64,000 bases of DNA from Pedosphaera parvula Ellin514 (GCF_000172555.1 NZ_ABOX02000012.1:102676-166675); one strand, 5' to 3'; numbered from the stretch's first letter, positions 33,625 to 41,939 are shown. The notes: a model not told the origin generated them from the sequence alone. Numbers and translations are program-made.

Positions 33625-34350
33625 ATGGCTTTAGCTGAAAACCTGGAAAAAATTCAACAACGAATCAACGCTGCTTGTGAAAGGGCCGGACGGCAGCCGG
33701 AGACGGTTACACTTCAAGCAGTCAGCAAGGGGCAGTTGCCGGCTGCCATCCGGGAAGCCAGCAAACTGGGATTAACTCTCTTTGGCGAAAATAAAGTGCA
33801 GGAAGCCAAGGCAAAAATCGGACAATGTCCCGCCAATCTCCGCTGGCATATGATCGGTCATTTGCAATCCAATAAATGCCGTGATGCAGTCCACTTCTTT
33901 CAGATGATCCAAAGTGTCGATAGCCTTGCCCTGGCTCAGGAAATCGATAAATGGGCTGACAAGTCAGCCAAAACAATGCCCATATTGTTGGAAGTCAACA
34001 TTGCGGGCGAGTCGAGCAAATTTGGCTACCGGCCTGACCAATTGCTTTCGGAACTCCTCCAGATCAATGCGCTGCACAAAATTGAAATTCACGGCCTGAT
34101 GACCATTGCCCCGTGGACTCCTGAGCCCGAGAAAGTGCGCCCCATCTTCCAGAAACTCCGCCTGCTAAAGGAAGAATGCGAAAAAATTCTTGGTGCGCCG
34201 TTGCCGCATCTGAGCATGGGGATGAGCGGCGATTTCGAAATAGCCATTGAAGAAGGCGCCACCATTGTTCGCATCGGTACCGCCTTATTTGGTCCGCGTG
34301 CCAGGGCTACCAAGGATACCAGGGAGACCAAGCAAAACGGTGAGGTCTAG
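33625..34350 (+). CDS. PLP homeostasis protein, YggS/PROSC family
   Basis: The 241-residue fold-type III PLP-binding protein shows the Lys in LQAVSKGQ, FGENKVQEAKAK, WHMIGHLQSNK, EVNIAGESSKFG, HGLMTIAPW and LSMGMSGDFEIAIEEGATIVRIGTALFG (in part). YggS buffers free pyridoxal phosphate and affects amino-acid metabolism. The length matches the family. It is divergent from the EVE gene. Confidence 0.93.
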   Translation: MALAENLEKIQQRINAACERAGRQPETVTLQAVSKGQLPAAIREASKLGLTLFGENKVQEAKAKIGQCPANLRWHMIGHLQSNKCRDAVHFFQMIQSVDSLALAQEIDKWADKSAKTMPILLEVNIAGESSKFGYRPDQLLSELLQINALHKIEIHGLMTIAPWTPEPEKVRPIFQKLRLLKEECEKILGAPLPHLSMGMSGDFEIAIEEGATIVRIGTALFGPRARATKDTRETKQNGEV

Positions 34351-34410
34351 ATTGGCGTTCGGCTTCAACTTTTAGATTTAACTTTTGCCAGATCACGGTA
34401 AAATATCGTT

Positions 34411-34713
34411 GTGACCGTTGAAATGTTCAGAACTGAATTAGCAGAAGCTCTCAAGGCATATGAAAAGTACATCATATGCATAGATAAAACGCCGGACAAA
34501 TTTGAAGAGTCACTGTATTCGCTCATGCAAAAAGCCATTAAGGCTTATGAAACTCGCGGCCCCACTCTCCGGCATGGAATTGCTCTGGACCGGCAGGTAA
34601 CGATCATTCTCAGCCAGACGGACGAAGAACGTCCCTTGTGTGGAATCTATTTTAACCTCCACTCTCCCTACCAAAAACAGGGAACTGCCAAAGCCACAGG
34701 CGCCCATAAATAA
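34411..34713 (+). CDS. Hypothetical protein, about 100 residues
   Basis: Starting at GTG, this frame encodes a protein with a helical N-terminal half (EALKAYEKYIICI, LMQKAIKAYETRG) and a C-terminal part with predicted strands (VTIILSQ, CGIYFNL). It has no signal peptide and no known motif. It follows the YggS gene by 60 bp on the same strand. Confidence 0.5.
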   Translation: MTVEMFRTELAEALKAYEKYIICIDKTPDKFEESLYSLMQKAIKAYETRGPTLRHGIALDRQVTIILSQTDEERPLCGIYFNLHSPYQKQGTAKATGAHK

Positions 34714-34785
34714 CCGGAAGCCTAAGCTGCCTCGGAACGCATGGTTTTATTTCAAGCTGGCCATGCGCACCGTCTTTTCAAGCAA

Positions 34786-35154
34786 TCAATTCCCCCTCAG
34801 TTCGTCTCCTGGTTGCACTTCACCATTGACGATGTCAGCAACGATGTTTTCCTGTTGTTGTGGCCCGGTTACTTTTACTTCTCCAACTTTCAGTCCACGG
34901 CGATAGACACTCAAGCGTGTGTCGTTCGCTGGCATGGTGCCAACTGGAAAACTAAGCACTGCATATCGGGCATTCTCCCCTACCATCGCGACCCGTCCCG
35001 TCATCATGTTCTCGGGGGTTACGATAAATTTTTCATTCGGTTTCCGCGGATAGGCAGTTCCCAGGGTTCCCTCGGGAGCCTTGCCTGCTCTCCTTCCAGC
35101 ACATCCAGTGACAAGCATGCCACCTAAAAGTAACAGAAATATCAAGAATCGCAT
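34786..35154 (-). CDS. Small lipoprotein, hypothetical
   Basis: A 122-residue protein with a signal peptide and lipobox (LLLGGMLVTGC). The mature part has beta-rich segments (RVAMVGENARYAVLSFPVG, LSVYRRGLKVGEVKVTGPQ, VADIVNGEVQPGDEL) resembling the beta-barrel repeat seen in flagellar FlgT-like or outer-membrane stress lipoproteins of this phylum. No partner gene is obvious. It should be anchored in the outer or inner membrane. Confidence 0.65.
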   Translation of the reverse strand: MRFLIFLLLLGGMLVTGCAGRRAGKAPEGTLGTAYPRKPNEKFIVTPENMMTGRVAMVGENARYAVLSFPVGTMPANDTRLSVYRRGLKVGEVKVTGPQQQENIVADIVNGEVQPGDELRGN

Positions 35155-35210
35155 GGCAGGAGTAAAGTGTTCGAGCGCTTTCTGGTCAACTCACAAAATA
35201 ACAGGCAATC

Positions 35211-35576
35211 CTAAGGCTCCGTTATGATTGTGTCGCTATGCTCATATGCCGGAGCGCAGCAGCAGAGCAGTTTGAGCGTTTCCTGGCCCGTATTCCAAAG
35301 TTTGTGCTTTTGCCCCGGCGGAATGGCGATCGCGTCGCCCGCCTTCACGTCCCGGACTTCGTTTTCAATCCGGATCCTTCCAACGCCCGATGTAATAAAA
35401 TAAATTTCTTCTGCCTTGGAGTGATAATGCTCCTGCGTACTTTGATTTACCGGAACACGCGCCTCTGCCAGACTTTGATTTTTGATGATTGAATTCCGGT
35501 AAGCCAGGAGTTCCCGGATTTCCGATCCATCCTTGGTTTTGAACGCCTGCATTTCTGCAATGTTTCTTATATCCAT
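35211..35576 (-). CDS. Cupin domain protein
   Basis: A 121-residue single cupin with the motif-1 pattern EHYHSKAEEIYFITSGVGR and motif-2 pattern AGDAIAIPPGQKHKLWNTG. The metal ligands His, His, Glu and His are present. Related small cupins are mannose-6-phosphate isomerase-like or sugar-binding regulators. The gene lies between a lipoprotein and an EamA transporter. Confidence 0.82.
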   Translation of the reverse strand: MDIRNIAEMQAFKTKDGSEIRELLAYRNSIIKNQSLAEARVPVNQSTQEHYHSKAEEIYFITSGVGRIRIENEVRDVKAGDAIAIPPGQKHKLWNTGQETLKLLCCCAPAYEHSDTIITEP

Positions 35577-35606
35577 GATTCGTCCTTTGGTATTTCGTGG
35601 TAATCA

Positions 35607-36599
35607 TTAATCCATGGGAGCCCACCATCGTCCCATTACTTTCTCCCATTTCACCTGGCCTAAAACGACTCCGCTCACGATCAAAACCATGGCTTCCAGA
35701 AAGGTTTTGGTGAATGGTTCGTTGAGGCAGAAATAAGCCCATGACATCGTACTGAGGGGAATTAAATTGTTAAACAAAAAAACCCGGCTCGTCGGCCAGT
35801 GCATGAGTGCGTTGTTCCAAAGTGCATAGGCACACACGCCGCCACCCACAAAACAATAAGTCTGCACGAGCACCAAATCTGCCCGCCAGACCAGTTCGCG
35901 CCCGAAGATTTCAATTAAAGCCAGTGGAAGCAGCAGCAAACCAGCCCGCCACATGGTATGCGCGCTCACTTCGGCACCGGTAAGCGAGGCAGCCAAAACT
36001 CGTCCCTGACGACCATAATTTGCCCACATGATGCTGGCAGTCAACCCAAGCATTTCACCGCCCAACCTGGTGTTGCCAAACTTCAAGGATGGCCATACCA
36101 AGACCACTACCCCGCTCAAAGCCAGCAGGGTAGCCCCATATCTTTGAGCAGACCGCCAGTTTCTGGACGGCCTTTCCTCCCAAAGAAGTGCCCAAACTGG
36201 AGAAGCTCCGAGATATAAGGCGACGTGTGAGGCCGACGTAAGTTGCATGGCCCAATTGAATGCGACAATGTAAATCGCCAGACTCAATCCCCCCCGCAGC
36301 CACAAATCCCGCTTCAACGCGGGTTTAATCGGTTTGGGAACTCCTAGCCACGTGGTCCAGCGTAAAATGGCGAGCATCAATAATCCCGCACACAAAAATC
36401 GTGTGGTTCCAACCCAGATTGGCGGCCACGAAGCGAGGACGAACTTGCTTCCTGCATTGCTCGCACCCCACAAAAATACCGCCAGCATCAACCAGCTGGT
36501 AATAATTCCGTTCGACTTTGTTCCAGACACCGTATGAGTAAGCGGTTTACGTGTCCTCCAGGCAATTGGAAATTCATTTGACCTCTGTGGTCCACTCAT
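35607..36599 (-). CDS. EamA/DMT-family transporter
   Basis: The 330-residue protein has two EamA repeats with about ten transmembrane helices. Family cues are VFLWGASNAGSKFV near the start, SASHVALYLGASPVWALL at the end of repeat 1 and LFNNLIPLSTMSWAYFCLNEPF in repeat 2. DMT transporters move amino acids or other metabolites; the substrate is unknown. The first 35 residues are polar and unusual, so the real start may be downstream (an internal Met at about residue 38). Confidence 0.83.
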   Translation of the reverse strand: MSGPQRSNEFPIAWRTRKPLTHTVSGTKSNGIITSWLMLAVFLWGASNAGSKFVLASWPPIWVGTTRFLCAGLLMLAILRWTTWLGVPKPIKPALKRDLWLRGGLSLAIYIVAFNWAMQLTSASHVALYLGASPVWALLWEERPSRNWRSAQRYGATLLALSGVVVLVWPSLKFGNTRLGGEMLGLTASIMWANYGRQGRVLAASLTGAEVSAHTMWRAGLLLLPLALIEIFGRELVWRADLVLVQTYCFVGGGVCAYALWNNALMHWPTSRVFLFNNLIPLSTMSWAYFCLNEPFTKTFLEAMVLIVSGVVLGQVKWEKVMGRWWAPMD

Positions 36600-36611
36600 T
36601 AACTTTTATCC

Positions 36612-36980
36612 ATGGATCATTCACCTGGGTTCTTGAAGATCGTTAACGAGGCGCAACCACGCGTCAAAGAAATCACCATCGAGCAGGCCCGCGAACGCCT
36701 TGCGAAAAATCCCAAGGCCGTCCTTATCGACGTGCGTGAGGATTCCGAATGGCAGAAAGGGCATGCTGCTGAAGCGATGCACCTGGGAAAAGGCATTCTG
36801 GAACGTGATATCGAGAAAGCCATTCCCGATCAGAATACAGAGCTGATCATGTATTGTGGCGGCGGCTTTCGTTCCATCATGTCCGCAGACAATGCCCAGA
36901 AGATGGGCTACAAGAATGTCTATTCGCTGGCAGGGGGGTACAAAGCCATGCTGCAAGGCCAATGGCCGATGAAGACTTAA
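36612..36980 (+). CDS. Rhodanese-like sulfurtransferase domain protein
   Basis: A 122-residue single rhodanese domain with LIDVREDSEWQKGH and the active-site Cys loop MYCGGGFRS, followed by LAGGYKAM. Small rhodaneses of this kind transfer sulfane sulfur or serve as carriers. It is divergent from the EamA gene and converges with the GNAT-aminotransferase gene 12 bp away. No signal peptide is present. Confidence 0.85.
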   Translation: MDHSPGFLKIVNEAQPRVKEITIEQARERLAKNPKAVLIDVREDSEWQKGHAAEAMHLGKGILERDIEKAIPDQNTELIMYCGGGFRSIMSADNAQKMGYKNVYSLAGGYKAMLQGQWPMKT

Positions 36981-36992
36981 GCCTGGCCAGTT

Positions 36993-38639
36993 CTAACTCC
37001 CGGCAATCGGAACGTTCGGAGTTGGCGTGGATTGCGTCCGGCGGAAACAAATTCGGTTCAGATGGTTCAGCAGTGAGACCAACTTTTCCTGGGTAAACTC
37101 GCCCATGATGCAAATCTGAATCAAATTATGCCTTCGCAAATAGTCGCTATTGTAGCTTAACAGGAACCCGGCTTCCTGAAGTTGTGCACCTACTTTTAAA
37201 GAATTGATCTGCGACGGAAGTGAGATTGAAACCACTGCGGAAGAAGCCTCATGATCTTCCGCCAGGAGGTTGAATCCAATTTCTTTCAATTTGCTCCGCA
37301 GCCATGCTGAGGTTTGACTTAGTAGAGAAAATCGCTCGGCCCAATTGACCTTTTTGACCGCGGCATTTAAGGCATAGAGCAAATTGGATGAGTGTGTGAA
37401 AGCCACTCCCAGGTTCTTCGCATATAATCCCAAGTCGAGGTAACGAGGCAATTTGGTGGAAGGTTCAATTTGATGATTAAAGAAAACCATTCCCAAGCCA
37501 GGGAATGATCGTAATCCCTTGCCGCTCGAGCAGGAGGCAAGAAACACTCCTTCAAGGTTTACGGGCAGCGTGCCAATCGAACTAATCGCATCCACGCAGA
37601 GCTTCACGTTGTGTTCCGCACAAATCCGCTTCAACGCTTCTAGGTTGTTTACCAAACCGGCAGAGGTTTCACAATGAACACACCATAGCCAACTCGGATG
37701 AACCGCGGCGATACGCTGTTTGATGAGTTCCAAGTCGAATGATTTCCCCCAAGGATATTGCACCAACTCAAAATCCAACGCTTGACGCCGCGCATGATCC
37801 ACCAATCTTTCACCAAACTCACCGTTAGTGACGATCAGGCCGGGCTTTTGCTCCAGGGACAACTGAGCTGCCACTGCGTCATTGGCTAAAGTGCCTGAAC
37901 CGAGAAGAATTTCCATATTCTTCGCGCCGGTAAGCTCGCAAAGAATCTGTTTGGTCGCTTGAAAGTCCGTTACAAAGCCTTCGGAACGGTGTGACTCGGG
38001 CGCCGCTTCAAAAGCCCTGCGGACGTTTCGACTGAGGGCAACAGGTCCCGGCAGAAAATTCACCGTTGGACGTTGGACGTGGCGTGGCGCCCGCGCACTA
38101 AGAAATTCTCGAACGCCAGCCTCAAACGACTCGATGCTCAAATACATCGGTTGATACTGGGCTCCTTCAGGACCAACCAAAGGTCCAAAAGGAATAAAAC
38201 CCAGGTGCTTGTATAGCTTCAATTGCCGGGTGGTCCCAGAGATGATTCCCATGTCATAGCCGTTCTCCACAAAATGTTGCCATATTAAGGACAGCAAACC
38301 CTGAAACACCTGGCCGGTTCGGTATTTCTTATCGACGGACAAGAGGCGAATTTCGCAAAGAGATCGATTAAGTGGCAGGTAGGAGTCCAGATTGCTCATC
38401 TTTTGGTCGAGTGAAAACGGGCGGTTGGCGCGAGCCGCCAGCATTCCCACTAGTTTTCGACCGCTCAGGCAAATCAAATAAGTATTCTCCGCATGAAACC
38501 TATCCACCAACCGTTGACTCGCGGAAGGGGCATGTTGTGGGATTTCCTCGACGAATGTCTTGTAATTGAGTTGATGGATCAGATCAATTTCCCAGTCCTC
38601 GTTGGCGATCTTGAAAATAAGTGGAGCGCGCGTTTCCAT
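36993..38639 (-). CDS. GNAT acyltransferase fused to a class V aminotransferase
   Basis: The 548-residue protein has two parts. Residues about 1-180 form a GNAT/acyl-homoserine-lactone synthase-like domain (YKTFVEEIPQH, EIRLLSVDKKYRTGQVFQGL, YKHLGFIPFG). Residues about 190-530 are a fold-type I class V aminotransferase like 2-aminoethylphosphonate or serine-glyoxylate transaminase: VNFLPGPVALS, HRSEGFV, LLGSGTLANDAV, CVDAISSIG and the PLP Lys in CSSGKGLRSFPG. It begins 4 bp after the plsY stop, so translation is coupled. Joint acyl transfer and amination of one substrate is likely; the product is unknown. See the finding on this pair. Confidence 0.82.
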   Translation of the reverse strand: METRAPLIFKIANEDWEIDLIHQLNYKTFVEEIPQHAPSASQRLVDRFHAENTYLICLSGRKLVGMLAARANRPFSLDQKMSNLDSYLPLNRSLCEIRLLSVDKKYRTGQVFQGLLSLIWQHFVENGYDMGIISGTTRQLKLYKHLGFIPFGPLVGPEGAQYQPMYLSIESFEAGVREFLSARAPRHVQRPTVNFLPGPVALSRNVRRAFEAAPESHRSEGFVTDFQATKQILCELTGAKNMEILLGSGTLANDAVAAQLSLEQKPGLIVTNGEFGERLVDHARRQALDFELVQYPWGKSFDLELIKQRIAAVHPSWLWCVHCETSAGLVNNLEALKRICAEHNVKLCVDAISSIGTLPVNLEGVFLASCSSGKGLRSFPGLGMVFFNHQIEPSTKLPRYLDLGLYAKNLGVAFTHSSNLLYALNAAVKKVNWAERFSLLSQTSAWLRSKLKEIGFNLLAEDHEASSAVVSISLPSQINSLKVGAQLQEAGFLLSYNSDYLRRHNLIQICIMGEFTQEKLVSLLNHLNRICFRRTQSTPTPNVPIAGS

Positions 38640-38643
38640 GAGG

Positions 38644-39297
38644 TTATTTGATTGGTTGATCCGCTTTCGTTTCGGGGTTTCGGCGTAATACGAAGGAAGT
38701 GATTTCCTCTACCAAATTCTTTCGGTGTGCCAACAGGACGAGGCCCGCCAATATCGAAATCAACACAACTTTCAGCGGATCATGATCCATAAACATGCTG
38801 GCCAGGGGGAGACAGGCGAAAGCTACCAGGCCGCCGAGAGTGGTGCGGCGCAGGATGAGATAAATAACCGCGAACAAACCAACAAAAGTAAGAGCCAGAT
38901 GGAAATCGCAAACCGCGAGTGCACCCAAGGAAGTCGCAATCCCCTTTCCACCACGAAATCTTAGCTGAATTGGCCAGACATGACCAAGAACCGCGGCAAG
39001 CATCGCGAGTGCCGTTACATGGTTATCTGCGGTAAAGTATCTGGCCACCCAGACTGCTGCCGCCCCCTTCGCAAAATCTCCCACCAGGGTTATCCAAAAC
39101 CCAGATGAGCCCAGGACACGACCAACATTTCTGGCACCAATGTTTCCGCTACCCATTTCCCGGACATCCTTGCCGATGCGGATGCGCACCAAGTAAAAGC
39201 CCGTTGCGATACACCCCAGAAAATAACTGGCAATCAAGATCCAAGTGAGTTGACTCACTTGCATTGATGGCCCGAATGTCTGTTGAAACCACAGCAT
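38644..39297 (-). CDS. plsY: Glycerol-3-phosphate acyltransferase PlsY
   Basis: PlsY makes lysophosphatidic acid from acyl phosphate and glycerol 3-phosphate in the inner membrane. The 217-residue multi-pass protein has the family motifs GSGNIGARNVGRVLG, LVGDFAKGAAAVWVA, GHVWPIQLRFRGGKGIATSLG and LAHRKNLVEE. The ATG at 39297 is the furthest start; an internal ATG at 39264 would give a more usual N-terminus. plsX, which supplies acyl phosphate, is not in this window. The downstream gene is the GNAT-aminotransferase fusion. Confidence 0.93.
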   Translation of the reverse strand: MLWFQQTFGPSMQVSQLTWILIASYFLGCIATGFYLVRIRIGKDVREMGSGNIGARNVGRVLGSSGFWITLVGDFAKGAAAVWVARYFTADNHVTALAMLAAVLGHVWPIQLRFRGGKGIATSLGALAVCDFHLALTFVGLFAVIYLILRRTTLGGLVAFACLPLASMFMDHDPLKVVLISILAGLVLLAHRKNLVEEITSFVLRRNPETKADQPIK

Positions 39298-39417
39298 AAA
39301 TCAAGAAACCAAACGCCCCGATAGTTCTGTTCTCAAGCTTGAACATTTTGCGACTGTAACTCTTTGAACAGAATACCAAAATCATGCCTGGGGTGTTAAT
39401 TCATAAAACTGTCGCAG

Positions 39418-39436
39418 GTATCGAATTAATCGATAC
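39418..39436. promoter_or_regulatory. Perfect palindrome upstream of plsY
   Basis: GTATCGA (39418-39424), the spacer ATTAA and TCGATAC (39430-39436) form a 19-bp palindrome. It lies about 120 bp before the plsY start in a 277-bp gap that otherwise shows no gene. It could be an operator for plsY and its coupled gene. Alternatively it may be a hairpin at the end of the DUF2071 transcript, though it lacks a T tract. Confidence 0.4.
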
Positions 39437-39574
39437 TTGAAGCGCACCCTAGGAATGGCTTTTGCAGGAGAATAATCAAACAAATAAGCAGGAGCTAGTC
39501 TAATTTTAACAAGAAAACGCCGCTTTCAAAGTTGGCCCTTTTGTTGTGACCATCGCGTTCCTCACAACAGAATC

Positions 39575-40357
39575 CTAATGGATTCGATGCGGTCGTCCCA
39601 TCCACACCGCTTTGGCACCTTCCGAATAATTCGCTCCCACTAAACTTGCTCCCTTAAACCAAGACCATTTGTTCATTAACAGGCCCTCTTCGAGAACCGA
39701 TACATTCACCCTTTTTTGCGACCATGGCGGATGCCAAATCCTGAAGAATCTCTTCTTCCCTTTGACGCATGTGAAAGCTGTGTACCTTTCAACGAGAAAT
39801 TCATCCAATGACCCAGGCGCGCAAAGATCGAATTTAACTTCCGAATCAAATGTTGCAGCGTACGCGAAGCAGTTCTTATTGGATGTTACTTCACCTTGGA
39901 CCATCCCACTCTCATGATGGTGCAAATAGCTGAGTTTCCCCGACAGAAATGGCAAGCCAAATGTCCTTGGACCGAGCGCCACGCTTAGTCGGTTGGGAAT
40001 CCACTCGGACAGGAAGTAAATGCCGCGCTCTCCCTCATGCTGCACATACGTCCTTACATTCAGCAAGCCATGCGAGGCAATTGGCAGAAACGCCAACTCT
40101 GCAATCTTTCCTCCAAACACGGGGCGGAGTCTTGCCATCGTAAATGCCACCACACTCACGTACGCTTTGCCATCCCGCAAATCCAGGGGAAATGGCACCT
40201 CTCTTTGCAGCACTTCAGGATCCACTTCATAGTGGATGAACAACGGCCTTAACCAATCGCTGTAGAATAATGGTTCACCTCGCCTGGACAGCAACCTTTG
40301 TCTCGCATCTTCACCTTGCGGCCCCCTTCCCTCTTCCCGATTGAGAGTGGCTTTCAT
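39575..40357 (-). CDS. DUF2071/YqjF-family protein
   Basis: This 260-residue protein matches the YqjF-like family: FYSDWLRPLFIHYEVDPEVLQREVPFPLDLRDGKAYVSVVAF seen as HYEVDPEVLQ and AYVSVVAFTMARLRP, then FLSEWIPNRLSVALGPRTFGLP. It is soluble, with an acetoacetate-decarboxylase-like fold expected. The function is unknown; Bacillus YqjF is linked to stress. It closes the operon that starts with the GbsR-type regulator. Confidence 0.85.
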   Translation of the reverse strand: MKATLNREEGRGPQGEDARQRLLSRRGEPLFYSDWLRPLFIHYEVDPEVLQREVPFPLDLRDGKAYVSVVAFTMARLRPVFGGKIAELAFLPIASHGLLNVRTYVQHEGERGIYFLSEWIPNRLSVALGPRTFGLPFLSGKLSYLHHHESGMVQGEVTSNKNCFAYAATFDSEVKFDLCAPGSLDEFLVERYTAFTCVKGKKRFFRIWHPPWSQKRVNVSVLEEGLLMNKWSWFKGASLVGANYSEGAKAVWMGRPHRIH

Positions 40358-40369
40358 AAGTTTCGTCCT

Positions 40370-40804
40370 TCATTTGATTACTCCAAAAGCAGATATCAAA
40401 TAGGCGACCGCAAACCCGCCATACATAAACAACAAGGCGATATGAATCCAGATGCGCCGGATATTTCCTCTCCAGTGGCTCGAACTATAGTAAGCCACTT
40501 GCAGAATAGTCCTGAACCCCCAAAAGATGCCGATGCAGCCTGCCAGCCACCTGTAAACCGAGTTTGCCACGTGACTGCTCATTTCTCCTGCAAAGCGAAG
40601 TGTCATCACCGCAAAGATCGTGAGCGTGACAGAGATAAACCATGAGTGCACATGAAAAACCTCACGAATGAGTAACGGCATCCTGCCCAATTCGACCTTC
40701 CATTTGATTAGGCGAACCAGGAACAGGTTCAATATCGCAATCCCAAGCTGCATCGCGGCTGCAATTTGAAGGGCAACCTCAAGATTGGAACTGGACATGT
40801 CCAT
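40370..40804 (-). CDS. Four-helix membrane protein, hypothetical
   Basis: A 144-residue protein with about four transmembrane segments (QIAAAMQLGIAILNLFLV, VHSWFISVTLTIFAVMTL, LAGCIGIFWGFRTILQV, IHIALLFMYGGFAVAYLI). Two His residues (VHSW and SSHW) could bind metal or heme but this is speculative. It lies 12 bp upstream of the DUF2071 gene and 107 bp after the DUF393 gene on the same strand. Confidence 0.65.
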   Translation of the reverse strand: MDMSSSNLEVALQIAAAMQLGIAILNLFLVRLIKWKVELGRMPLLIREVFHVHSWFISVTLTIFAVMTLRFAGEMSSHVANSVYRWLAGCIGIFWGFRTILQVAYYSSSHWRGNIRRIWIHIALLFMYGGFAVAYLISAFGVIK

Positions 40805-40911
40805 AAGTCATTTGAACTAGCCGCCACGTGAGCATCAATCCCTCTGAATCTGCACCTTGCGTCCAAGTCGCCAACGGTATTGGATCGGGTTGATCCGCGC
40901 GGCGAGATGGA

Positions 40912-41352
40912 TCATGGTAATTCGAAAAATGCACTGGTGATGCTGTGCTCTGGGGCATGCTTTGCATCGTGCTGTGGGAGTCTGCAAACCTTGCCTATGC
41001 AGTTGCGACGTTTCGCCAATGTTCGATAAATGGTGCGAAAAGCCAGGAGCATACCTGGAAAGCGTGAAACTGCATAAATAGGAAATGCCCACCAAATCGT
41101 TCGCGCGATTTCAACCACTGCATCCGCTCCACCGATGTTTTTCCCATCTTGATTAAGCAACCGCATTTCATCCGGCAGTTGGCCTTCCTTCAGCCCGAGT
41201 TCCTTTCGAACCCATTCCACGTGAAAAGGAACGAGCCTGAAACCGCGACCTCGGAGAATTCGATAGGTGCGTCCCGCCCATGTGCGGCACAAAGCACAAT
41301 CAGCATCGTAAACCACCCACCCTTTATATCTTTCTGTAATTTCCGTATTCAC
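40912..41352 (-). CDS. DUF393 (DCC) thiol-disulfide oxidoreductase-like protein
   Basis: The 146-residue protein belongs to the DCC family, marked by YDADCALCRTWA near the N-terminus (two Cys like a thioredoxin active site). It also has RLVPF and a C-terminal hydrophobic stretch (AFPIYAVSRFPGMLLAF). Such proteins are predicted redox or lipid-linked factors of unknown role. The GTG start lies inside the second operator-like palindrome. The regulator gene ends 22 bp upstream. Confidence 0.82.
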   Translation of the reverse strand: MNTEITERYKGWVVYDADCALCRTWAGRTYRILRGRGFRLVPFHVEWVRKELGLKEGQLPDEMRLLNQDGKNIGGADAVVEIARTIWWAFPIYAVSRFPGMLLAFRTIYRTLAKRRNCIGKVCRLPQHDAKHAPEHSITSAFFELP

Positions 41353-41358
41353 AGAAAT
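41339..41358. promoter_or_regulatory. Operator-like inverted repeat at the DUF393 start
   Basis: On the minus strand this reads ATTTCTGTGAATACGGAAAT. It matches the site in front of the regulator gene at 15 of 20 positions, with identical outer ends ATTTCTG and GAAAT. It covers the GTG of the DUF393 gene, so binding there could block elongation or initiation. It may alternatively reflect chance similarity between translation starts. Confidence 0.4.
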
Positions 41359-41374
41359 CCTTTCGTAAAAAATT

Positions 41375-41911
41375 TTACTTCGCGGATAATCCCAAAAGCT
41401 TTAACCCTTTATCACCCAGTTTGGCGAACTTTGCCAGTGCACTGGCTGGCCATTGGCGAATCTGCGTGTACCAATTGCTGGTGGTCTCGAAAAAATCGGA
41501 AAGCTCCCTGAGCCGTTCCTTCGTGTACGGGTCCTTTTCCTTCTCCTGCTCACTTTCGGCGATACACTCGCGCAGCATGGCGAGAGTCGGGTCGATTTCC
41601 CGCCGCTTCCGCTCGTCCAAAACCAGGCGAAACATTTCCCACACATCCTTCATCGACTCGAAATGATCCCTCTTATCCCCCAGGACATGAACCATTCGAA
41701 TGATACCCCACCCTTGAAGTTCCTTAAGGCTGGTGCTCACATTCGAACGAGCCACTGACAGGGTTTCGGCGATATCTTCAGCGTGCAAGGGTTTGGGTGA
41801 GATGTAGAGCAGAGCATGAATTTGCGCCACAGTGCGATTGATGCCCCAGCGAGTGCCCATCTCCCCCCAATGGAGGATGAACTTTTGTTGAACTGTTGAT
41901 AGAGCAGGCAT
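41375..41911 (-). CDS. GbsR/MarR-type transcriptional regulator
   Basis: The 178-residue regulator has a winged helix-turn-helix (NRTVAQIHALLYISPKPLHAEDIAETLSVARSNVSTSLKEL, seen as AEDIAETLSVARSNVSTSL) with the MarR-like wing IIRMVHVLGDKRDHFE. A long helical C-terminal half (EMFRLVLDERKRREIDPTLAML) probably dimerises. The ATG at 41911 was chosen over a GTG two codons upstream. It precedes the DUF393, membrane and DUF2071 genes, which it probably controls, and a palindrome sits directly in front of it. Confidence 0.85.
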   Translation of the reverse strand: MPALSTVQQKFILHWGEMGTRWGINRTVAQIHALLYISPKPLHAEDIAETLSVARSNVSTSLKELQGWGIIRMVHVLGDKRDHFESMKDVWEMFRLVLDERKRREIDPTLAMLRECIAESEQEKEKDPYTKERLRELSDFFETTSNWYTQIRQWPASALAKFAKLGDKGLKLLGLSAK

Positions 41912-41919
41912 ATTCACCT

Positions 41920-41939
41920 ATTTCTGTCTATTCAGAAAT
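41920..41939. promoter_or_regulatory. Perfect palindrome in front of the GbsR-type regulator
   Basis: On the minus strand, ATTTCTG (41939-41933), six bases and CAGAAAT (41926-41920) are exactly complementary. The site lies 8 bp upstream of the ATG and overlaps the expected ribosome-binding region, a standard position for autorepression. A related site lies at the next gene. Confidence 0.55.

Noticed and set aside
41213..41232. ATTCCACGTGAAAAG, partly like a parS site
   Set aside because: Only about 11 of 16 positions match and it lies inside the DUF393 coding sequence; other CACGTG hits nearby are even weaker.
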